From Prochlorococcus sp. AG-409-G20 (lineage in GTDB: Bacteria; Cyanobacteriota; Cyanobacteriia; PCC-6307; Cyanobiaceae), in the NCBI GenBank assembly GCA_003215775.1, contig QCJW01000005.1, forward strand, positions 37,696 to 101,695: 64,000 nt of DNA, written 5' to 3'. A model generated the notes under the pieces. That model did not search any database. It saw only the letters and a program-made list of their open reading frames with translations, and had not been told where the DNA came from. The number at the start of each line of letters is the position of its first letter. Within the stretch, counting starts at the first letter, position 1. This document shows positions 1 to 8,710 of this stretch, piece after piece. A program made the translations under genes and the position numbers.

Positions 1-7
1 CTGTTAC

Positions 8-1759
8 ATGGAAAATGATTTTCAAACAAAGATAACAAATGTATTAGTTGTCGGAAGTGGAGGAGCTGGCTTGAGAGCTGCAATAGAAGTTTGTTTGTCT
101 GGCCTTTCTGTAATAGTTTTAGGAAAAAGAACAGTAAATGATGTTCATACTTCACTTGCAGCAGGAGGAGTTAACGCAGCGTTTGCTAATATAGATATAC
201 AGGACTCATGGCAGCAACATTATGCAGATACCTACATTGAAGGCTATGGAATCGGTGATCCAAAGACCATTGAAATTATGTGTAAGGAAGCTCCATTTCT
301 AGTCAATGAAATTGATAAATGGGGAGCAAACTTCGAGAAACTTGATAATGGAATGATAGATCAGAGATTCTTTGGAGCTCATACATATAGACGTACTTGC
401 TATTGTGGTGACTCTACAGGCAAATCTATATTAGATGCATTACTATCTAAGTCTAAATCTTTGCAAATACCAATAAATGATTCTCAATATGTAACAGAGA
501 TATTAATTCAAAATAACAGATGTTTTGGAGCCTTTTCATTTGATATATATAATGGAAAAAAAACACTTTATCTTGCAGATTCCGTTATTCTTGCTACCGG
601 AGGAAATACAAGAATCTGGAGAAGGAGTTCATCTAGAAAAGATGAAAACAATGGAGATGGTATAAGACTTGCATTGAAGGCCGGATGTAAGTTAACTGAT
701 ATGGAAATGGTTCAATTTCATCCTACTGGAATGCTTTCCCCAGAAGAGATTGCAGGAACTTTGGTAACAGAAGCTGTTAGAGGTGAAGGAGGTCGATTGT
801 TTAATATAAGAGGAGAAAGGTTTATGGTTAATTATGACCCTGAAAGAATGGAGCTATCAACTAGGGATAGAGTTGCACTTGCAAACTATACTGAAATAAT
901 GAATGGCAGAGGAACCTCTAATGGAGGAGTTCTACTAGATATATCACATATAAACAAAGATTTGATTTTAAAGAAATTACCAACAATTTATAGACAATTT
1001 ATCGAGTATCAAATGTTAGACATAACGAAGGAACCTATGGAGGTTGCTCCAACAGCTCATTATTCAATGGGAGGAGTACTTGTTACTCCTGAAGATCATC
1101 AAACAGGAGTTATAGGTTTATATGCATGTGGAGAAGTTGCTGGAGGTTTGCATGGAGCAAATCGTTTGGGAGGAAACTCTCTCGCTGAGATCTTAATATT
1201 TGGAAGAAGAGCTGGAATTTCAGCTTCAAATTACTCCAAGCAATTATCAACTCATATAAGAGCTTCTTCAGTAATAGATGTTGCTAATAAGAAAGTTAAT
1301 CATTTTATAAAAGACGGTAAAGAGATTGGCAGGAAATTAGAAAATGAAATTCAGAATTTAATGTGGAATTTTTGTGGAGTTTTGAGAAATAAAGATAATT
1401 TAGAAAGAGGATTACAAGACTTAAATGCAATAAAGAAACGGTTTAAAAATCTTGATGTAAGAGTTGGCTATAATGATTATAAAGATTTAGTAGTTGCTTT
1501 TAATTTAGAATCGTCAATTTACTCTGCTGAAGCCACAATACGCTCGGCTATGGCTAGGTTGGAAAGCCGCGGTTCACATCAACGAGATGATTATCCAGAG
1601 ATTAATAATTTTAAGAAATTTAATTATCATATCAGCTTACAAGAATATGATCAATTTAGAATAGAAGAAATAGAAACATTGGAGTTATCTGAAGAGCTTG
1701 AGCACATAGTTAATTCTACTAATAAAATAAAATCTTTCAAAGGCAAATTATTGGAGTAA
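8..1759 (+). CDS. SdhA/FrdA-like succinate dehydrogenase/fumarate reductase flavoprotein
   Basis: A 583-residue FAD flavoprotein of the SdhA/FrdA/NadB superfamily, which interconverts succinate and fumarate or oxidises a related dicarboxylate. The N-terminal dinucleotide fold is visible (VVGSGGAGLRAA, residues 14-25). His47 in VHTSLAAGG sits where SdhA/FrdA proteins carry covalently bound FAD. Further family marks are HPTGM, EAVRGEGGRLFN, AHYSMGGV and the late FAD loop LHGANRLGGNSLAE. A C-terminal helical domain completes the family length. The ATG lies 8 bases into the window, so upstream partners cannot be seen; no iron-sulfur subunit follows it. L-aspartate oxidase is the main alternative, but the His47 position and the length favour SdhA/FrdA. 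Confidence 0.8.
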   Translation: MENDFQTKITNVLVVGSGGAGLRAAIEVCLSGLSVIVLGKRTVNDVHTSLAAGGVNAAFANIDIQDSWQQHYADTYIEGYGIGDPKTIEIMCKEAPFLVNEIDKWGANFEKLDNGMIDQRFFGAHTYRRTCYCGDSTGKSILDALLSKSKSLQIPINDSQYVTEILIQNNRCFGAFSFDIYNGKKTLYLADSVILATGGNTRIWRRSSSRKDENNGDGIRLALKAGCKLTDMEMVQFHPTGMLSPEEIAGTLVTEAVRGEGGRLFNIRGERFMVNYDPERMELSTRDRVALANYTEIMNGRGTSNGGVLLDISHINKDLILKKLPTIYRQFIEYQMLDITKEPMEVAPTAHYSMGGVLVTPEDHQTGVIGLYACGEVAGGLHGANRLGGNSLAEILIFGRRAGISASNYSKQLSTHIRASSVIDVANKKVNHFIKDGKEIGRKLENEIQNLMWNFCGVLRNKDNLERGLQDLNAIKKRFKNLDVRVGYNDYKDLVVAFNLESSIYSAEATIRSAMARLESRGSHQRDDYPEINNFKKFNYHISLQEYDQFRIEEIETLELSEELEHIVNSTNKIKSFKGKLLE

Positions 1760-1937
1760 CCATTAACATGAATACTTAGCTAAATAGAGATATATTCTAT
1801 ATAATAAAAAATTAAAGCTTATTGATTTATTTGACTTTTCTTATTGGGAACCTTCTAGAATGAGACAGATTCATAATCTTTAATTGTCACGTCTCAAGAG
1901 GTTCATTCATACATGTGATAACTCATTGCCTCTTATA

Positions 1938-2705
1938 ATGAGTTTTTCTACTAGAAGATCAGGTTCAACTAAATTATTTAATTTATTTAGGGCATCAGCT
2001 GATTTGATTGATTTAAAAAGATATGAATTAAAAACTCATCCATATAGCTATTCAATTAATGACATCGATTTATCTGGAATTAGTAAAAAGATTATTGTTC
2101 TTATATCCCAACGAGAATTAATATCACAGGCTTATTCATTTGACAGAGTTATAAATAATGAAGGTTACGAGGGAAAACTATCTAGTAGTTATATTAAATC
2201 AATTAGTGAGGTCTTGAAAGAAAGAAAAGCTGAGTTGGAAATTCTCAAGAAAACTATGATAGGTAAAATTAATGTATTTTATACAAATTACAAATATATA
2301 ACTACAAAAGAAGTTGCTGAACAGCTTCAGACATGCTTAATGTTTATAGGAAAATGTTTTGACCTGACAATAAGTAAGCAACAAATTTGTAACTTATTAA
2401 GTGGAGAATCAATAGTACAGAATCTAATTATAAAATATGGCTTAACTAAGGAAAGTGCATGCAATATTCAACAAAGATTAAATAATGATTTCTCTTTACG
2501 AGACAATTATACGCAGCTTCATGGTAATCATATTGATTTGATAAAAGATAGTGAAAAGAATCGTCTAAATAATATTTATAAACAAAACTATTTTGATATC
2601 TATTCAAGGGAGATAGATAAAAGATACAATCAATTTACATTGGATCTCCTTAGAGGAAGATTAGATGACCTGTCTATATCGAACCTCGAAACTAGGCTTT
2701 TATGA
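1938..2705 (+). CDS. Stf0-like sulfotransferase
   Basis: Probably a PAPS-dependent sulfotransferase of the Stf0/NodH type, which would move a sulfuryl group to a glycolipid or glycan. The N-terminal SFSTRRSGSTKLFNLF resembles the 5'-phosphosulfate loop (normally PRSGST). QRELISQAYSFDRV resembles the Stf0 segment with a basic residue followed by QAVS. A later stretch, VAEQLQTCLMFIG, resembles the end of the family fold. The open frame reaches back to a TTG at 1884. The ATG at 1938 is preferred because it puts the P-loop at the extreme N-terminus, as is usual in this family. It is AT-rich and sits among other glycan-related genes. Family assignment rests on motifs only. Confidence 0.55.
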   Translation: MSFSTRRSGSTKLFNLFRASADLIDLKRYELKTHPYSYSINDIDLSGISKKIIVLISQRELISQAYSFDRVINNEGYEGKLSSSYIKSISEVLKERKAELEILKKTMIGKINVFYTNYKYITTKEVAEQLQTCLMFIGKCFDLTISKQQICNLLSGESIVQNLIIKYGLTKESACNIQQRLNNDFSLRDNYTQLHGNHIDLIKDSEKNRLNNIYKQNYFDIYSREIDKRYNQFTLDLLRGRLDDLSISNLETRLL

Positions 2706-2786
2706 TCTTATTATCCTTCAAATTAATCGGATAATAATAAATTTCTTAATAATTTTGCAAATTCAGCCCCTCCTTTCCTAATCTTT

Positions 2787-3041
2787 ATGAAATACATTTT
2801 CTTTATGTCAAAAAACAAGAAATCGAAGAAGTGTTCAACCTCTAAAAGGATACTTTGGTACATCTTAAGTTCTGCTAGCCTGGCTTCAAGGTTTCTGACA
2901 GCAATAGCTCTAATAGTAATTGCTATCAAAATGCATCCTTTAAAATATCAGGCAAGCTATTTTAATGATTGTGTTGAAGAAGTAATTAGAAAGGGACAGT
3001 CAAAGAACACTGCTGTGAATTACTGTAATGGAGGTAATTGA
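2787..3041 (+). CDS. Small single-pass membrane protein with C-terminal cysteine pair
   Basis: An 84-residue protein of unknown function. It has a Lys/Ser-rich start, one hydrophobic segment (about residues 25-46) and a C-terminal tail with two cysteines (NDCVEEVIRKG ... NYCNGG). Tails of this kind, with two Cys about 20 residues apart ending in CNGG, recur in small Prochlorococcus proteins; that statement is from memory, not from a search. The ATG at 2787 is used; Met7 is an alternative. The opposite-strand ORF 2723-2929 overlaps it and lacks any recognisable feature, so it was not called. The protein probably sits in the cytoplasmic membrane with the Cys tail in the periplasm, but topology is inferred. 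Confidence 0.55.
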   Translation: MKYIFFMSKNKKSKKCSTSKRILWYILSSASLASRFLTAIALIVIAIKMHPLKYQASYFNDCVEEVIRKGQSKNTAVNYCNGGN

Positions 3042-3166
3042 GACAGATTATCAGCGTCTAGTTATTTAGATGAAATTCTAATAATAGTTAAACATTATAC
3101 TAAATAATTATAAATTTATTTTATTTTTTCACCAAATATTTTTAGTATAGATTATATGTTTAATAA

Positions 3167-3601
3167 TTACTCAATAGAATCTATTATTCCTTCAGTTATA
3201 TATCTTGCCATCTGCATTAGATTCTTATCAATTTCTCTTTTTGTTGTATTCCATCTTTTTGAAATTATATCTGAGAGTCCTTCTTCCTTTGCATAATTTA
3301 GCATAGCGTTTGCTAAGAATGGAGGAAGTTCAGCCTTTTTATCTTCTGCCATTTCCTTCCATTCTTCCTTACTAATATTACCTATGGCTTCAATATTGTC
3401 GTGTTCAGAATATTCATATAGTTTCATTATTCCTATATAAATAAATTTTTCCCCTAGTTGATGAAGGGCACTTTCAGAGTGTTCTGAATCTTTATATGCT
3501 ATAAGAATTTCTTCTAGTTCTACTTTTTTTTCTCCTTCTCCTTCTTTGACAGCATTTAGCAGTTTGTAAAATTTGCTGAATTCAACTGGTTTCGTATTCA
3601 T
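3167..3601 (-). CDS. Hypothetical protein, tandem paralogue A
   Basis: A 144-residue acidic, mostly helical soluble protein with no recognised family. It is clearly related to the next upstream gene (3772-4203): both open with PKP/TKP-[VI]EFSKFY, both have a K-rich segment near residues 20-30, both have a W near residue 80 after a basic or acidic helix, both contain KRWN or SKWN, and both end in EGIIDSIE or EGIIDIIK. There is no signal peptide or membrane segment. The pair is on the minus strand between AT-rich spacers and faces away from the sugar transferase. Function is unknown. Confidence 0.6.
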   Translation of the reverse strand: MNTKPVEFSKFYKLLNAVKEGEGEKKVELEEILIAYKDSEHSESALHQLGEKFIYIGIMKLYEYSEHDNIEAIGNISKEEWKEMAEDKKAELPPFLANAMLNYAKEEGLSDIISKRWNTTKREIDKNLMQMARYITEGIIDSIE

Positions 3602-3771
3602 GGCATTGAAATTTATTTTAGGATAGGCAGATTTTGTATTCTTTACAACATAATCTTAATTGATTTCATCTATTTCCTATTTAATGATAGCTTTCTAACA
3701 TGCAGTTTGATACTCTCTTTAAAGTAATTATTGCAGCCTGTGATTCTCTTTGATTTATAAAGTTATGACCC

Positions 3772-4203
3772 TCATTTTATAATATCAATTATGCCCTCGT
3801 TAACATAATCAATTAGGTTCTCAAGATTATTTTCTAACTCTTCCTTTTCTACATTCCATTTGCTACATAGATTAGCTAGTAGGTCTTTGTTGTTTACATG
3901 TGATTTCATTATGCTTGCAAGGTAGTCTTCTAAGCTTTCTCCGGTCCTTATTTTCAAATAGTCCCAGACATCTCTCTTTAATCTACAAATCAATTCTATT
4001 TCTTTAAGTCCTGTGTATTCATTTACACCTCTTAAGCTAACTGTGCATAGAATTTTCCCTAGCTCTTCGTATGGAGTTTCACTATCTAGACCAATCTTAT
4101 AATCTTCAATGAGTGAGGTTAAGACTTCTTTCTTAGATAAATCTCCTCTCTTGACTTCTTTAACTAATTGATAAAACTTGCTGAACTCTATTGGTTTAGG
4201 CAT
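3772..4203 (-). CDS. Hypothetical protein, tandem paralogue B
   Basis: Paralogue of 3167-3601 (shared EFSKFY start, SKWN motif and EGIID tail). The ORF track begins at 4221, but the ATG at 4203 gives MPKPIEFSKFY, which aligns with the start of the partner, so 4203 is preferred (143 residues). It is predicted to be soluble and helical, without signal peptide. Cysteines occur in this copy (LCTVS, LICRL, NLCSK) but not in the partner. A spacer of about 170 bases separates the genes and shows no terminator, so they could be co-transcribed. Function is unknown. Confidence 0.6.
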   Translation of the reverse strand: MPKPIEFSKFYQLVKEVKRGDLSKKEVLTSLIEDYKIGLDSETPYEELGKILCTVSLRGVNEYTGLKEIELICRLKRDVWDYLKIRTGESLEDYLASIMKSHVNNKDLLANLCSKWNVEKEELENNLENLIDYVNEGIIDIIK

Positions 4204-4221
4204 GCAAAATCTCCTATCCAC

Positions 4222-4553
4222 ATGATAATGATACCTGATTATTTGCAGAAGTTGATCTTTAGTGAACTTTTTTACATTTAATCTCAGCTGTGGTTTTATT
4301 TATGATCAATTAAGATACTTGCTCTCACTCTTTGCATCAGTAGTAAAGCTTTGAAATAAAGTACTTACTTATTTACTCTATTCTTTGATAATATATAGTG
4401 TATTCTAAGAAACACTTGTTATGGATTAATGTGAATTCCCTTCTGCTCTCTAATTTGAAGTTGTTTTCATTGAAAACTGATTGTTTTTAACAGTTTCACC
4501 TCTTAGGTAATTATTGGTAATTCTTTGTTGGACTTTAAGTTTTTCTTTAACCA
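4222..4553. other. AT-rich intergenic region with divergent promoters
   Basis: About 330 bases between the minus-strand hypothetical pair and the plus-strand sugar transferase. No convincing coding frame was seen; the minus ORF 4450-4644 mostly overlaps the sugar transferase and is a shadow. The segment around 4388-4402 (gataatatatagtg) contains good -10-like hexamers. It probably carries promoters for both directions, but no defined site can be fixed by eye. Confidence 0.35.
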
Positions 4554-5192
4554 ATGCATACGAGTAAAAGTTCTTTAAGTAGGTCAGTAAAGAGATTGGG
4601 TGATCTCCTTTTTTCGGTATTGGTAATAATACTGGGACTGCCATTGTTCGTGATTCTTGCTTTACTGGTCAAATTCAGTTCACCAGGGCCTATATTTTAT
4701 GTTCAAGAAAGAATTGGTAAAGATTACTCTAGATTTGGTTGTATAAAATTCCGAACAATGAGAGCCGATGCAGATGATGCTCTTCTGAATGTACTTGCTG
4801 ACTCTCCTTCTATGCGCAAAGAGTTTGAGAGAGATTTTAAACTCAAGAAGGATCCAAGAATAACATTTATTGGACGTATACTTCGTAGGTCAAGTCTTGA
4901 TGAACTACCACAATTTTTCAATGTCCTCCTAGGTCAAATGAGTGTAGTAGGTCCACGACCTATTGTAGATAAAGAACTAATACGATATGGAACATTAATG
5001 GATGAGGTGGTTAAAGTCAGACCCGGTTTGACAGGTTTATGGCAGGTAAGTGGTCGAAATAACTTAAGTTATGAGAAGAGAGTAGAACTTGATTTGTTCT
5101 ATGCAAATGGTCGCTCTTTTTTAATGGATTTAAATATTATATTTCGTACATTTGGAGTTTTATTTCTTCCTAGAGATAGAGGTGCATATTGA
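4554..5192 (+). CDS. Undecaprenyl-phosphate sugar-1-phosphate transferase (WbaP/RfbP family)
   Basis: Initiates surface glycan or exopolysaccharide synthesis by moving a hexose-1-phosphate from a UDP-sugar to undecaprenyl phosphate at the inner membrane. It is the short C-terminal-domain form (212 residues). One membrane anchor spans about residues 15-40. The family motifs follow: SSPGPIFYVQERIG, CIKFRTM, RRSSLDELPQFFNVL, MSVVGPRP and PGLTGLWQVSGR. The stop codon (5190-5192) directly abuts the stop of the convergent cobD. The sugar specificity cannot be read from the sequence. It may act with the glycan genes at 47-52 kb, which is inference. Confidence 0.9.
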   Translation: MHTSKSSLSRSVKRLGDLLFSVLVIILGLPLFVILALLVKFSSPGPIFYVQERIGKDYSRFGCIKFRTMRADADDALLNVLADSPSMRKEFERDFKLKKDPRITFIGRILRRSSLDELPQFFNVLLGQMSVVGPRPIVDKELIRYGTLMDEVVKVRPGLTGLWQVSGRNNLSYEKRVELDLFYANGRSFLMDLNIIFRTFGVLFLPRDRGAY

Positions 5193-6191
5193 TTAAATTA
5201 ATATTCCAATGATTCCTATTGTGAACGTCCAAAGAATTTGAAGTCTTAAGCTAAGATTTAAGATTTCTTTGACTGATTTGTTAGATGCTATAGATAATTT
5301 CTTTCCAAGGATTGGTTTGTTTACTATCTTATTTCCATATTTATTTTGGCCACCCATCTGTACATTGGCGCAATAAGCAAATGCAGCTTCTGAATATCCC
5401 GAGTTGGGTGATTCATCAAACCTTCCATCTCTCAATGTATTTAAAACTATTTGATAGTAGTTTTTGATATTGCTGCTAACTATAGGTAATGTCAATATTA
5501 CTATTCTGCAAGGAAGCCAAGTTAAAATATCATCTGCTTTTGCACCTGCAGTTCCTAACCATTTAAGTTGTCCTGTTTTGTATCCAATCATTGAATCTAT
5601 AGTGCTAATTGATTTGAAAATCCATGTAAAACATAGAGGACCTGGTAAGTATGGGAAAGAATTCCAAACAATTGCACCTATTGTCATCCAGAAAAGGGGT
5701 GCGTAGATTCCATCTACCGCATTTTCACTGCCCGTCTCAGCTAGGGCTCTGAAGATTTCATGTTGCTCTAAATCAGAAACATCACGACCTACAATTAGTT
5801 CGAGTTTTTTTCTGGCTTCTATTATCTTAGAATCTTTCATACTTCTCAGTGTATCTTTAATCCGTAGCCTTAAACTTCCTGCTGCAAGAGAACTTGTAAG
5901 TCCAGTTAATAACAGTAAATTACCAATAGAGCTAAATAGAATAGAGTCAGATCTTGCTACTTTCTCGATAATCATCCCTACACATAGGCTGCAAAGAGAT
6001 ATGAATACTGTTATGAAAATTCCCCATATTCTTAGTAATTTCTTGTTGTCTTTAGATAAATATTCAGCTAACTCTCTTAGCTTACCTATCATTGCTCCAA
6101 TTACTTCTACTGGATGAAGCAACCTAGTTGGATCACCAATCCAAAGGTCTAGAAGTACTGAAGCAATTATTAGTGAGAATGAAAAATTCAG
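5193..6191 (-). CDS. cobD: Adenosylcobinamide-phosphate synthase CobD/CbiB
   Basis: Integral membrane enzyme of cobalamin synthesis that amidates adenosylcobyric acid with an aminopropanol-type side chain. Family motifs include [54 protein letters not shown] and MGG. The ORF track starts at a TTG (6122), but that codon is Leu inside the conserved CbiB N-terminus: the frame continues upstream as [16 protein letters not shown] with no stop until 6198. No ATG, GTG or TTG exists in that extension. I place the start at CTG 6191, which overlaps the ilvC stop as CTGA; ATT at 6167 is the alternative. The full product would be about 332 residues, as expected for the family. Confidence 0.85.
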   Translation of the reverse strand: MNFSFSLIIASVLLDLWIGDPTRLLHPVEVIGAMIGKLRELAEYLSKDNKKLLRIWGIFITVFISLCSLCVGMIIEKVARSDSILFSSIGNLLLLTGLTSSLAAGSLRLRIKDTLRSMKDSKIIEARKKLELIVGRDVSDLEQHEIFRALAETGSENAVDGIYAPLFWMTIGAIVWNSFPYLPGPLCFTWIFKSISTIDSMIGYKTGQLKWLGTAGAKADDILTWLPCRIVILTLPIVSSNIKNYYQIVLNTLRDGRFDESPNSGYSEAAFAYCANVQMGGQNKYGNKIVNKPILGKKLSIASNKSVKEILNLSLRLQILWTFTIGIIGILI

Positions 6192-7183
6192 TTTGTCTTA
6201 AGCCAACTAAACATTGATCGCAGACTCTTCCCTACTTTTTCAATAGGGAGGGATGCATCTCTATCTCTACATTTTTTCATTTCAGGTTTTCCTGCTTCAC
6301 ATTCAGCGACAAAGTTATTTGCAAAAGTACCATCTTGAATATCGCTAAGAATTTTCCTCATTTCAGCTTTTGTATCAGAAGTGATCAGTCTTGGGCCACT
6401 TACATAGTCACCATATTCGGCTGTATTCGATATTGAATCACGCATAGCAGTTAATCCTCCTTTGACCATTAGATCAACAATCAATTTAACTTCGTGGAGG
6501 CATTCGAAATAAGCCAGTTCTGGTTGGTATCCAGCATCTACAAGAGTTTCAAAACCTGCTTTTACGAGTTCTGATAGGCCTCCGCATAGAACTGCCTGCT
6601 CTCCAAATAAGTCTGTTTCAGTTTCTTCTTTGAAATTTGTTTCCAGTATTCCAGCGCGAGTACCGCCTATCCCTTTGGCGTATGCCATTGCAAGTTTTCT
6701 GGCTTGCCCAGAAGAATCTTGTTCAATTGCAAATAGAGCAGGGACACCCTGACCATTTTGGTACTCCCATCGAACAGTGTGGCCTGGTCCCTTAGGAGCA
6801 ATCATTACAACATCAACGAATGCAGGTGGTTTGATCAGTCCAAAGCGAATATTGAAACCATGGGCAAAACTTAGTACTTTGCCAGGAGATAAATGTTGAG
6901 CAATCTCTCTTTCATAAACATCTTTTTGAAATTCATCTGGCAATAAAACCATTATCCAGTCAGCTTTTGCAGATGCATTGGCAACATTCAAGACCTCTAG
7001 GCCATCTTTAGAGGCTTTGTCTGCTGAGCGACTTCCTTCATAAAGTCCAACTACAACATCTATCCCACTGTCTTTGAGATTCAGAGCATGAGCATGGCCT
7101 TGGGAGCCATAGCCAATGATTGCAACTGTTTTATCTTGGAGAAGGCTGAGATCAGCATCAGAATCGTAGAAAAGCTGGGCCAT
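6188..7183 (-). CDS. ilvC: Ketol-acid reductoisomerase (class I)
   Basis: Second enzyme of valine, leucine and isoleucine synthesis: it isomerises and reduces acetolactate or acetohydroxybutyrate with NADPH and Mg2+. It is 331 residues, the usual length of class I enzymes. The Rossmann loop is visible ([15 protein letters not shown], residues 23-37), followed by the acid metal-site segments [12 protein letters not shown] and [13 protein letters not shown] and the SNTAEYG motif. The ATG at 7183 gives the canonical [12 protein letters not shown] start. It follows clpP on the minus strand by about 108 bases and overlaps the proposed cobD start, so ilvC and cobD are probably translated in a coupled way. 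Confidence 0.97.
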   Translation of the reverse strand: MAQLFYDSDADLSLLQDKTVAIIGYGSQGHAHALNLKDSGIDVVVGLYEGSRSADKASKDGLEVLNVANASAKADWIMVLLPDEFQKDVYEREIAQHLSPGKVLSFAHGFNIRFGLIKPPAFVDVVMIAPKGPGHTVRWEYQNGQGVPALFAIEQDSSGQARKLAMAYAKGIGGTRAGILETNFKEETETDLFGEQAVLCGGLSELVKAGFETLVDAGYQPELAYFECLHEVKLIVDLMVKGGLTAMRDSISNTAEYGDYVSGPRLITSDTKAEMRKILSDIQDGTFANNFVAECEAGKPEMKKCRDRDASLPIEKVGKSLRSMFSWLKTN

Positions 7184-7291
7184 TCGTTTTTGTATTTCGA
7201 TGCATGGATAGCGCTGAGCTTAAGCAATAGAGGTATCTCAAGTAGTAGTTTTTTCTAATTCATTTAAATCTGCAAATTATCTCCATTAGGA

Positions 7292-7894
7292 TTAGGCCTC
7301 ATTTGGATGTGCGATAACCCTATCTATCAGGCCATAATCTTTTGCCTCTAAAGCACTTAGAAAGTAGTCACGGTCGGTATCTTTCTCAATTTTCTCAAAT
7401 GTCTGTCCTGTCATTTCTGCCATTGATTGATTAAGCATGTCTTTAATTCTTAGGATTTCTTTTGCTTCGATCTCAATATCACTTGCTTGCCTTTGAGCGG
7501 TTCCTCCAAGGGGTTGATGAATCATAATTCTGCTATGAGGCAAGGCTAATCTTTTGCCTTTTGAGCCAGCTGTTAGCAAGAAAGCACCCATCGATGCGGC
7601 CAGGCCTACACAAATGGTTACTACATCGCTTTTTACATATTTCATAGTGTCATAGATAGCTAGACCAGCCGTTACAGATCCTCCTGGACTATTTATGTAG
7701 AGATATATTGGTTTTGTGCTGTCTTCGGAGTCTAGGTAGAGCATTTGGGCAACAAGGTTATTTGCAACTCCATCATTTACTTCTTGGCCTAAGAAAAGAA
7801 TCCTCTCTGCACCAAGTCTTGTGTAAATATCTACCCAACGTTCTAATTGACTGCCAGGGAGGCGATACGGGACACTTGGAGTTCCAATTGGCAT
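7292..7894 (-). CDS. clpP: ATP-dependent Clp protease proteolytic subunit ClpP
   Basis: Serine protease subunit of the Clp machine, 200 residues. The catalytic Ser is present in [11 protein letters not shown] (about residue 101) and the His in [11 protein letters not shown] (about residue 126); the Asp lies near DRDYFLS. It is the active partner of the ClpR encoded immediately upstream on the same strand (gap about 75 bases). In cyanobacteria a clpR-clpP3 pair forms a mixed ClpP3/R core that works with ClpC, and this arrangement matches that pair. I infer it is the ClpP3-type paralogue. Confidence 0.95.
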   Translation of the reverse strand: MPIGTPSVPYRLPGSQLERWVDIYTRLGAERILFLGQEVNDGVANNLVAQMLYLDSEDSTKPIYLYINSPGGSVTAGLAIYDTMKYVKSDVVTICVGLAASMGAFLLTAGSKGKRLALPHSRIMIHQPLGGTAQRQASDIEIEAKEILRIKDMLNQSMAEMTGQTFEKIEKDTDRDYFLSALEAKDYGLIDRVIAHPNEA

Positions 7895-7968
7895 GGCTGA
7901 GATTTAATATAGAAGTAAACAGGGAAGGTTTAAAAAGAAAATAAAGTGTTTATTGCATTTGTTTTGTA

Positions 7969-8637
7969 TTAAATCGGGGGTTGATTCGGTAACTCTTTTC
8001 GACTATTTAGAACACGGTCTATTATTCCATACTCTAATGCTTCTTGAGGATTTAAATAACTCATTCGATCTGAGTCTCTTGATAATTGATCTATAGTTTT
8101 ACCAGTATTCTGAGCAAGTATTTCAAGCATTGCATGTTTGTTATGAATTACTTCATTTGCTCTAATTTGTATATCAGTAGCTTGACCTCTTGCACCACTT
8201 CTGGGTTGATGAAGAACAATTGAAGCATGTGGCAAAGCAGCTCTTTGACCTTTTGTTCCTGCAGATAGTATTACTGCTGCTGTTCCCATAGCTTGTCCAA
8301 TACAAATTGTGTGAACAGGTGGTTTGATATAACTAAGGGTATCGCAAATTGCGAAAGCTTCTGTTTCAAAACCAATAGCGTCTCCTGTATACCAACTAGT
8401 TCCTGTTGAGTTTATATAGAAATAAATTGGTTTTTCAGCGTTGTCAAACTCTAAATAAAGTAATTGAGCAATGATCAGTTCAGTTACATCTACACCTAAT
8501 TGGCGTTTTGCATCATCATCTGAAAATAATGGCAGGCCTAAGTAAACAATTCTCTCTTTGAGAAGTAATGAAGGGAGATCTGGTGGCGGAGTCCTCATTA
8601 CGGACGAATCGCTGTAGTAAGGCGCTGAAACCGTCAT
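7969..8637 (-). CDS. clpR: ClpR, non-catalytic ClpP paralogue
   Basis: ClpP-fold subunit of 222 residues that has lost the protease active site. Where ClpP has GxxASMGA, this protein has GQAMGTAAVIL, so the nucleophilic Ser is absent, although the region around the catalytic His (SIVLHQPRSG) remains. In cyanobacteria and chloroplasts ClpR subunits are structural members of the ClpP3/R ring. The gene lies just upstream of clpP and downstream of the PIN/TRAM gene, all on the minus strand. The ATG at 8637 gives an N-terminus of about 25 residues before the ClpP fold. Confidence 0.93.
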   Translation of the reverse strand: MTVSAPYYSDSSVMRTPPPDLPSLLLKERIVYLGLPLFSDDDAKRQLGVDVTELIIAQLLYLEFDNAEKPIYFYINSTGTSWYTGDAIGFETEAFAICDTLSYIKPPVHTICIGQAMGTAAVILSAGTKGQRAALPHASIVLHQPRSGARGQATDIQIRANEVIHNKHAMLEILAQNTGKTIDQLSRDSDRMSYLNPQEALEYGIIDRVLNSRKELPNQPPI

Positions 8638-8710
8638 ATGCGATAAATCTATTTCTTCAGTTGGAGCCTAGCGGGGGGAATTCACTTATAGGTGAGTTTG
8701 TTTTGTTCGG

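Noticed and set aside
2723-2929. Minus-strand ORF of 68 codons
   Set aside because: It overlaps the plus-strand Cys-pair protein, which has a better protein pattern.
4450-4644. Minus-strand ORF of 64 codons before the sugar transferase
   Set aside because: Overlaps the transferase start and has no recognisable feature.
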